Shown here piece by piece: positions 22,798-32,890 of a stretch of DNA of 64,000 nt. Position numbers and translations under genes: made by a program. The notes under the pieces are model-generated. The model did not search any database and was not told the origin of the DNA. It saw nothing but the letters and a program-made list of their open reading frames with translations. The stretch lies in assembly GCA_047967505.1 (NCBI GenBank), contig CM106538.1; one strand, 5' to 3'. The first letter of the stretch is position 1. Every line of letters begins with the position of its first letter. The stretch is from Dipteris shenzhenensis (Eukaryota > Polypodiophyta > Polypodiopsida > Gleicheniales).

Positions 22798-25700
22798 TAT
22801 CATCATCAACCTTTCATTGAATATTATGAAACGATGTTTCTCTAATTCTCTCTTGGATTTCGTCAATCACGGGCAAGGAAAAATCACAGGCGATGGCATC
22901 ACGTATATCCTCCCAGCCACTCTCTGAATAGCATGCACACAAAGGTACGTAACTTTTCATTCCTCATGCCTATCCACAAGCCCACAACTCCCTAGATGGT
23001 TCACTCTGCCACATGTCATCATTTTAGACCTTTTACTTGGTACACCATTTACCCCTCTCTTGGGGCACAATTTAAAACATTTGCCCCTTGGCATTATTAC
23101 ACATTTAGGTGCACCTAGGCCTTAGCACTCAGAACCACCTAGTCGATGCCAATACACCCTCACCTAGGACCTTGGCAGTTACTTCCCTTGACCATTATAT
23201 TTACGCACATAAACTATTACAGAAGTCGGTCCTCTGAGGGAAAATGCCCACCGATCTTTCCGAGGTCATGCTATCTCGGCTAGAGCATAACATTCCTTCC
23301 CTCTTCAAGCATCAGCGTCCTCGATGATGAAATCTGGGAACACTCTCCGTAACTGGTATACGGATTCCCAGGTAGCTTTCGATAGAGGTAGACCATGCCA
23401 TGCAACCAACGCCGTGGGTATCTTCCGATTGTGCACTTGCATTGTTCCTCGGTCCAGGATTCTTATTGGCTTGCGTCTTGCATTATCCTCTATCTCCTGA
23501 AACAAAACCACACCTTCGATTAGTGAGTCACCAGTATGCAAAAATTTCGTTAAACGAGAAACATGAAACACTGGGTGCACCTTACACCCCGGTGGTAATT
23601 CTAATTTATAGGCTACCTTGCCTATTCTTTTTAGAATTGACCATGGCCCACAATATCGAGGTGATAACTTAGCACACTCTCCTACAGTCAAAGACTTAGA
23701 GTGCGAAGGAAATCTGAGAAAAACTTTTTCTCCTTCCTTAAATTCTCTAGTGGATCGGTTTTCATCCGCATACACCTTAGCTCTATCCATAGCTTGGCGG
23801 ATGTTAGCTCTCGCAAGTGCCAGCATCTCCCGCATGTGAACCACAAAGTTCGCGGCACTAGGCACTCTCTGAGGTACTCCAACTATAGTTGGATTCACTG
23901 GTCTCTATAACCATAGTTCAGTTCAAACGGACTGAACCCTGTAGAGGAATGTTTCCTATCATTGTAGGCAAACTCCAACAATGGCAACCACTTGTCCCAT
24001 GTATGTTACTTCAATGACACATATACTCTAAGCATATCCTCTAAAATTTGGTTGACTCTTTCTGTCTGACCATCCGTTTCTGGATGATCCCCACTACTCA
24101 TTTCCAACTCAATCCTTAGTGTCTCAAATACCGCAATCCAAAAATGACCGGTAAATTTGACATCTCTGTCTGACACTATGGATCTGGGTAATCCATGCAG
24201 ACGAAATATATGTCTAATGAACAAATCCGCCACTTGCGGGGCACTAACAGACTCCCTAGTTGGAATGAAGTGAGCCATCTTGATAAGACGATCAACCACC
24301 ACAAGGATAGAATCATATCCACCTTGTGTCGTAGGCAGCCCTACAATAAAGTCCATGGAAATGCTCTCCCACTTACTTAGTGGTATATCCAAGGGCTGTA
24401 AAAGGCCGGGTGGCTTCACCCGCTCTGCCTTACTTACCTGACAGGAAAAACAACGTGTCACATATTCATGAATATGTTTTTTCATCTTTGGCCAAAAGAA
24501 ATCTCGCTTCACGAGATCATATGTCTTCTCGACCCCTGGATGTCCCACACATGGGCTATCATGGCACTGTCGAATGACTCTCTGTCGGAGATCATTCTAA
24601 TTAGGTACTACTACCTTGCCATTTCTTTTTAGCATACCATCCCTTATGGCATATCTTGCATATGTTTGGTCTTTTCTAGATACCAGGTCATCTTTTCGTT
24701 TTCCCCGGGTTTTAACACATGAGCCTTAGGCCATAGACTCTGGACAAACTCGTCCACCTTTTGAGTTTCTGTTATCTCGGTCATTAGAGCACTCTCTAAT
24801 ACCGTGAAACTCATGTTATGCATAATGTGTGACAACGCATCAGCAACTTTATTATCTTTTCCTCTTCGGTACCGAATCGTCAAATTAAACTCCTGCATGA
24901 GTTCTACCCACCTAGCTTGGCAGCCTCTCAAGTCAGGCTGTTTACAAAAATGTTTCAAAGTATCATGATCACATCCACATAAAACTCTGATCCATACAAA
25001 TAATGTCGCCATGTTTTCAAAGCATGGACAACAGCATACAACTCCAATTCATGAGTTGGCCAATTCATTTGAGAGGGAGAAAGCTTCTTGCTTTCAAAGG
25101 CTACTGGCCTTCCCTCTTGGAGGAGAACTGCTCCTACCGCAATGCCACTTGCATCGGTTTCCAGGAACAACGGTTTCTGGGGATCAACTATTTTTAACAC
25201 CGGTCCTGTGACCACAACTTGTTTTATGGTGTTAAAACTTTCTTGTTGATTCTGTCCCCATATAAAAGATACTTTATCTGAGGTCAGATCAGTCAATGGC
25301 GATACTATTTCGGAATATCCTTTAATATGCCTTCGATAAAATTGGACAAATCCCAAGAATGATCGCAAAGCGGTCAGACTCTGAGGGATTGGCCAAGTCA
25401 GTATCGCAGCCACTTTCTTTGGATCCATTTCTACCCCTCAAGAGTAATTATGAATCCTAAATATTCAAGTCTAACCATACACAGTATAGTTTTCTTCTTA
25501 TTTACATAAAGACTGGCTTTCCTCAAAGTACTGAATACTATTCTTAAGTGTTCGCGATGCTCAGTAATACTTTTACTGAATACCAAAATATCGTCAATAA
25601 AATGTACTACAAACTTTCCGATATACGGACGTAGTAAATCGTTCATAAGCATGACGAATGTAGCTGGAGCATTGGTAAGTCCAAAGGGCATTACCAAAAA

Positions 25701-28700
25701 CTCAAAATGACCAAACCTGCTTCTAAAAGCGGTCTTATGCACATCCTCGGCTCTAATATGGATCTGATGGTAGCCACACTTAAGATCTATCTTACTGAAA
25801 ATTACGGCCCCATGCAATGCATCTAGCAAATCATCGATCCGAGCCATCGGATACCTGTGCTTAATAGTGATATTATTCAATGCTCTGTAATCTATACAGA
25901 GACGAAAAGTATCATCTTTCTTCCTCTTTAATATCACTGGGGAAGCAAAAGGTGAAAAACTGGGTTGAATCTGCCCCAGCTTGAGGTATTCTTCTAGTTG
26001 TCTTTGCACCTCAGCTTCCTCTGTAAAGCTTAATCTATAGGGAGGTCTATTTACAGGTTCTGCCCCCGGGATAAGCTCAATTTTATGTTGAACATTCCGC
26101 TCTGGAGGTGACCCATAAGGTAACTCATCCCTAAAACAATCAGAGAACTTCTCCGATATCTCTTTAGCCAACTCGGCCATTTCCCCATCTTGGGTAGCCT
26201 CAGTGCTAGTCGACGCATCATCAATCGACTCTACCGATGCTATATACAGACACACAAACTCTTTCGGAGTCTTCCGAATTTCCATGGCTGAAATCAATGG
26301 TCCTCGAGGTAAATCCTTTTCACCTCGCAAAACATATTCTACCCCGTTCATCTTGAACTGGTAAATATGCTTTTTCCAATCAATGGCTGGATTTTTCCAA
26401 AAATGCCAAGCCATACCTAGGGCTATATCTACGTGAGCAAGCCTGGTCAACTCAAAGTCCAGCTTCTCAACATAGTCCTGAATTCGAAGTTCCAACTGGA
26501 TAACCCTCTGGTCCCATACTTCAGTTGAACTTCCGTCCGCCATCCTCACCGTATAAGCATAGTCAAACAGATTAGTTTTCAACTTGAGCCTCTTAATAAG
26601 CTTCGAGTTAATTACATTGTGTGTTGACGTTGAGTCAAACAACACAATCACATTATGATTGGCTACTTGCCCTTTCATTTTAATTAACTCGGGCTCATCG
26701 AAAACTGCTGCGGGCTTTGAAAGGATGTTATCAGGTGCACCACTTACTAACTTAGTAACAGACACACTTAACAACACAGGTACTAACCTCTGAGTAGGTC
26801 CCGCCAATTGCATCTGCATATGTTCCGCATTGGGACTCTCCTGCATTTCCCCGTCGCATTCAGATATTATCATATTGGCCGTGCGACGGTCTTTGTTCAG
26901 TGAACAATCTTTCCACTGATGTCGCTGAAGGCAGCCGAAGCACAATCCTTCTTTTCTAGCTTTCTCTTTTTGCTCAGGGGTCAACGAGGACTTTGACCAA
27001 GCCCGGGCTGCCATTGGAGTTACTTTCCTTTTCACCCCAACAGTGGTACTTGTCTTTGCTTGTCCCTCAACCAGCTTCACCTGCTTGGTTTGGCCACTTG
27101 GCTGCGAGACACTTGTCTTTGAAGTCCATTTCCTTTGAAATCCCCCTTTTCTCGGGTACTCATGCTGAGTCCCTGCCTGCACAAACCCACTAGGTCTGCC
27201 TCTGGCATCCTCATAGTTCAGGGCTACTGCAATAGATTCATCTAATGTAGTCACATATTTAGCCCGAACTTCCATTTTAATCTTGTCGTTCAGTCCATAA
27301 ATATAGTCTTTCAATTGAACCGACATAGGGAGAGGGACTGTTATTTTCATAACACATTCCCTGAATTTGTCAGCGTACTTTGCCACTGACAAATTCCTCT
27401 GGCGAAGGTTTCTGTAAGCATCCCAAGCTCGGAACTCTTCGTCAGGTGGAAGAAAGTGTTTCTTAAATTCAAATTTAAACCCTTCCCAGGTGGTAGAAAC
27501 AGCTTGATCTTTCTGCTGCTTAATCCACCATCTATCCGCTTCCTCAATAAATAGGTGAGTGGTCTCGCAGATTTTCTTTAGATCAGATCTAATTTCACAA
27601 ATGGCGAAGGCTTCTTTCCACTTGTGTAACCAAACCTCGATCACATCAGAACTGCGCTCGATCATCCGACCAGCGTACTTCTCCAGTCTATAATTAGCAA
27701 TATTAGGTACTTTGACCTTTGCACTTTCTGATGAGTGTATACTGGGCTCTGGCTCTACAGGAGCTTTGCCCTTATCATTCCTAGATGGTCTAGCTGACAA
27801 GGCTTGCACCATCTCCCTAATTTCATTTTGACCAGCATTCACTTGAAGCTGCTGGTTCATGATCTGCTGTAAAGCATCTTCTAATACAGAAATCCTACCC
27901 ACCAAAGTAGGCGTTGTGTGATGGGACACTTCTTGCGTAGATCGTGCTCTAGATTCACCAGGATTTACCTTGGAATCTTGTCCCTCTGTCTCCATTCATT
28001 CAAAAGGAAAAATAGTTTTTTTTTTCTTTTCTTTTCTCACTTCAGATTCCCCTTTGCTGTACAGGAATAAATCGACTGCAAACTCTGCTGTACAGGAATA
28101 ATAAACTGCAAACTCTGCTGTACGGGAACAAATCGACTGCAAACTGGAAACTAAAATTTTATACAGAAGGAAAAATTGATGCTCCCTGGAAGCTCCACGA
28201 ATCGGAGATGTCCGAACTTCCCTCTTCTGCCAAAGCCTTACAAGTCTCGAAAATCCCAGCTATTCGCTTCTCCAACCCGCTCTCTGTATCAAGCTATTTG
28301 TGTACCAATGAAACGAACATTTTGTAATCTGTCTCTCTCGTCAGTGGCTCTTTTAATTCCAAATCTTCAAGCGACAAGCTGGCATCCCTGATTCCACAAA
28401 GTAAGCTCGAACGCCAGCTCCTCACTTATCGCTTATCGCTTCTTTCTTCGAATCTGTCTGGTTTTTTTTTTCGATTTACAGGAAAGACAAACTCACAGGC
28501 GTAGGCTAACCGCAGCCTCTGTCATACATCACCCATCCGTCGATGAGGCCACTGCCACGCTTGACACCGCCACCTCACTCACGGGCTATTCGCATCAAAG
28601 GGCCTCCCCGTTCACGAGCCACTGTTAAGCCCACGAACAGTCACACATCCCATGCCTACGCTCTGGTCTTTTGAGGACTGTCCGTGCCACCCTGCGCTTC

Positions 28701-30290
28701 AAGTCTGCAGCTGTACCCGCTCCTGCTCTCCTATAGCAAATCCATCAACGGCTCAGCCTCACGAACAGAGCCACCTAACACACACGTCGTTCGCCTTCTT
28801 GATACGTGACTAGTCCCCTCGTCCAGCCTAAATGCTCACCTGCTCTGATACCAAATGAAACGATCTTTCTCTAATTCTCTCTTGGATTTCGTCAATCACG
28901 GGCAAGGAAAAATCACAGGCGATGGCATCACATATATCCTCCCAACCACTCTCTGGATAGCATGCACACAAAGATATGTAACTTTTCATTCCTCATGCCT
29001 ATCCACAAGCCCACAACTCCCTAGATGGTTCCCTCTGCCACATGTCATTATTTTAGACCTTTTACTTGGTACACCATTTATCCCTCTCTTGGGGCACAAT
29101 TTAAAACATTTGCCCCTTGGCATTATTACACATTTAGGTGCACCTAGGCCTTAGCACTCAGAACCACCTAGTCGATGCCAATCCACCCTCACCTAGGACC
29201 TTGGCAGTTACTTCCCTTGACCATTATATTTACGCACATAAACTATTACAGAAGTCGGTCCTCTAAGGGAAAATGCCCACCGATCTTTTCGAGGTCATGC
29301 TATCTCGGCTAGAGCATAACATATTAGGCATGGCTATTTTGACATTAAGGTCTCACTGAAAGAGTCATCATCTTTGAACCATCCTTCAGGGAGCCCCCCA
29401 CTCTAATCTTCAATGCATTATCCCGTCTGGCTTTGTGTTCTTTGATCTCTTCTCGGATATCAGTCTTGTTTGCCTTTGTGTCACACTCCTCAATCACTTC
29501 TTTCTTGATTGATTATACTTCAGTATGAACCATATCTTTGATTGTAGAGACTAGTTGAGGAGTAGGAGGAGAATTCCTACATGACTTCACAACCTCAGTA
29601 ATTACTACTTGCTTGCCAGGTTCCTCTAGAACTTGAAGTCGGGCTTTTACTTCTGCCAGCTCAAGCCTTAACTCTCTGACTACTTGCTGCAAATAATAAA
29701 TCTGTTCATGTTGCCCAATAATGGGTCATTTGGACCCTTCTTGTTGGTAATTGTGTGCATATGGAGAGGGTGTCATGGCTGCAACTGTAGAGTACCGAGT
29801 CCTGATAGTTGAGTCTGATGGAGTTAAGGGGAGAATTGGAGGAGAGGGTAGGTCATTCCATATTGGCTATTTCTGTAGAATCCCCTAGCTGAACCTAATC
29901 CTCAGGTTGGGCTGTGGGTTTAGCCCAACTCAGGGTTAGAGAACCTAGGAGCTTGCTGCGAGGGAGCACGGAGTAGAGAACAAGTGATCAACGAGAGACT
30001 GTCGAAGATGTGAAGTGACGGAGCTGTTGTTTTGGTGGCAATGATGTTGGTGGCGGTTCTGTTGTTGGCAGCATTGTTGGCTGGCTACTAGCAACACAGC
30101 TAGCTAGCTAGCTAGCTACGTTGCTAGTTGCAACTAAGGTGAAAGGGCAGGCGAGCCTACGTTGCTAGCTGTAATTAAGGTGAAAGCGTAGGCGAGCAGG
30201 CGACGGGAGTGACCGACGGAAGCAGTGGGTAGAGTAGGCAAAGCGACAGGCGACGAACGGACAAACAAAGCGACATGCGGGCAAAGCAAG

Positions 30291-30333
<43 letters not shown>

Positions 30334-32852
30334 TGTTAACCTCCTCAAGAGGCCGTGTGGGCCTATGAGACAAGGTACAAAGTACACCAAAAAGGAAAAT
30401 CTCATACAAGCCTCAAGGGGCTGGAGCGAAGGGTGCGCTAGGGCCCTTGCTGAGCGCTAAACTAATCTACGGAGTTCAATAGCTCGAACAAAAACAGATG
30501 CAAATTATATGAATCCGGGTCAAAGACTAGATGAAGTAGGCTGAAAGCTGGGACTCAGAAGCCAAAACCCGGCACCGTGGTGGCACGTCTATGGGCAGCG
30601 AAAATGTCTTGGATCTGTGTCTGTCAGGCTATCTCACGCTGTGGTGGTGGGGGAGGGCGTGGTCTCCTCAATCTCTGAACCCGCTGGGCTATGTTCAAAG
30701 TGATCCCCCATCTCGGGTGTCTCCTCTAAGAAAAGCTATGATAGATCGGACCTCAATAGAGTGAACTCTAGTCGCTCTCCGTGCTGTAGGTGGTCTCTGC
30801 GTCCCTCTATCAACGATCCAGGCTGCCCGCATATCAGCTATCTCCTCCTCCTCTACCCCAATGTGCCCTGGAGCCAGTGTTGCAATGAAACACGTTTTTT
30901 ATTTTTTGAAACATTGCCAAACGTTTGGAAATAAAAAACATGTTTTTTTGGCAGTGGTTTTTGGGGCACAAGGTCCCCTATTTTTTGTTACAACAGTCAA
31001 AGGAGCTATCGCCATAACGCTTTGTTGGAAAACGCCTTCCCGGGCTCACTTCTAAGTGTATAAACATATTAGATTGCTGAAATGTTTTCCTCTATGTTCC
31101 TCAGTGTTCTGGGTGCCATTAGTGCATAAAATCATGCATTTTGGGTCTCAAGAATGTGTACTTATATAGTAGGCATATAATTTTTGGTAAAACAGGCACC
31201 TGGGGAAAATTTTGAATTGAAACACGTTTGGAAAAACTTCCAAACGTCTGGCAACTATGCCTGGAGCTGGCTCAAATGCATAGAAGTCTGTGATGTGTCG
31301 CTGTGATCTGCTAGCCTCTATATCCTGTGGTTTGGTCGCCTCCTGCTTCTCTCTAATCTATCGTAGTAGAGTCTCCATGTGTCTGCGCATCTCCATTAGG
31401 TATAGGCCAATGCAAACCTGGTCATGGAAGTAGATCAGTCGTGAGAAGCCGCTCCCCTCCTGGAAGAGGCAATGGTATCATCCCCTGATCTCATAGTTGG
31501 CTGGGCAAGTACATAAAAAGTGCTCCTCTGTCTCAACCACTCCTACTGTGCATAGCATACAAATCCGCTACTCTCTAGGTATGCCTGGTGCTCTCCCGGT
31601 CTCAATCCTCAACTGATGAGAAGGAACACGCATCTGTCCAATGGCGATCCTCAATGCATGCGAGACTCCTCTATCCTCGAGATACTGGGGCCTGATGATG
31701 AAACCCTCCTCTGACACTCTCGGGAAGTAGTGGGGAGCTCCTGGTCCCCCCTCCCCCAAGTCCGAGAAGTGTGGAGTTGAAGGAGATCTAGCTGTATGAT
31801 ATGGTTAATCTCGTCTCGCGGGATCGACTCAGGGTGCGTCCATGCGGTGCGTCCATGCTGTACTGAAAGGGGGGGAGCATGCCCATCTAAATACCATGCC
31901 TTGCAAACCATGTGGATATCCATGCATACCATGTGTCTGCTCCACTCTTTGCTAGTCGTCTGGATGACTCCAGGTCCAACCTCAGTAGTCTCCATCGAGG
32001 TAAGTCCCAGACTCTGTGGATGAAAGTCACTGTCTGAAAGATGGCATCAACCTGTAGGGGAGTCATGATGAACTTTTACTGCGTTATCTCATGTGGGACT
32101 GAGGGCTTACTCCGAATCATCATGGACCCCATAATTACCTGTAGCCGCTCAAATTTATTCCACTCGGTCTTCGGTAGATCACATCCCCTAATGGGTGTTG
32201 CAAACATGGTAGTTGGTCGCACGAGTGTGTCGAAGAGCCAACTCTTTGTCAGTGAGTCCTGGAAGTGTGCCTAGAAGCACTGTCTCTCAGGCCAAAGCAT
32301 TCCGCCCTCACATGAGTCGTGCCTGGGCTGCATGTGACATCGTGAAGAGGGGTCCTGTAAAGACTGCTCCCAAATATGTATAGAACTGCACTATCTCCAC
32401 TAGCTCACCACAGTAAGTGAAGGTAAGACGACGAGCCATTGCATGTGAGGTGTTGAAGACCATAACCTTGGTCTTCCCATGGTTGACTGTCAAGTCTCTC
32501 TCTCTATAGAACACCTCTAGAGCCTCCAGATGTCTCCGTAGCAATTCCGCTAAGGATGATATAAGGACTATGTCATCAGCGTATAGCAATATCTGTATTA
32601 TGAGATCAGCCAAATAGTGACCCCTCGTTGTATATGAAGGATGTGATCTCATCAATGTAAAGCCCAAAAAGGGCCGGTGAGAGTGGACAGCCCTACTTCA
32701 CTTCGATTGTGCTCTCGACCCAATCCGATAAACCACTTGGGACACGGACTCTGCCTCTAACTGACTCATATAGGCTCATGACACCCCAAGTCAACATCTT
32801 TGGGATCTGCAGCTGCTGTAGTCTCTTGATCATGCGGGATTGCGGGACAGTG

Positions 32853-32890
<38 letters not shown>

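Larger units (their letters stand above)
22827..29321 (-). mobile_element. nearly intact Ty3-type chromovirus, copy 2 (Ty3-2)
   Basis: The element is 6,495 bp long with 466-bp LTRs (22827-23292 and 28856-29321), a perfect 5-bp TSD TATTA (22822-22826, 29322-29326), a tRNA-iMet PBS (28842-28853) and a polypurine tract (23293-23306, read on the minus strand as GAAGAGGGAAGGAA). It encodes gag, protease, RT, RNase H, integrase (including the zinc domain) and a chromodomain-like end, broken only by a few one-base deletions and stops. By eye the LTRs differ at 12 of 466 positions, mostly C/T or G/A changes. It is inserted antisense to the kinase gene. Confidence 0.95.
30332..32851 (-). mobile_element. 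lineage-B LINE (3' half), interrupted by a MITE
   Basis: On the minus strand: RT block LTWGVMSLYESVRGRVRV and GCPLSPALFGLYIDEI (32650-32830), catalytic LLYADDIVLISSLAELL, then VNHGKTKVMVFNTSHAMARR and YTYLGAVFTGP (32308-32600), a zinc finger CMLC ... VETEEHFLCTC (about 31480-31570) and a 3' end with GGCCTATGAGAC before the AG microsatellite. The RT active site YADD is intact but the frame is not. A 385-bp element splits the C-terminal part. The 5' end stops at another AG tract. Confidence 0.8.

Noticed and set aside
22770-22811. Short regular repeats as a CRISPR-like array
   Set aside because: It is a plain ATC microsatellite without spacers; no CRISPR is expected or seen in this eukaryotic DNA.
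30275-30460. Arg-Glu repeat peptide over the AG repeat
   Set aside because: Low-complexity frame caused by the microsatellite; similar cases at 32709-32984, 37448-37654, 44291-44493 and 57533-57730 were rejected for the same reason.
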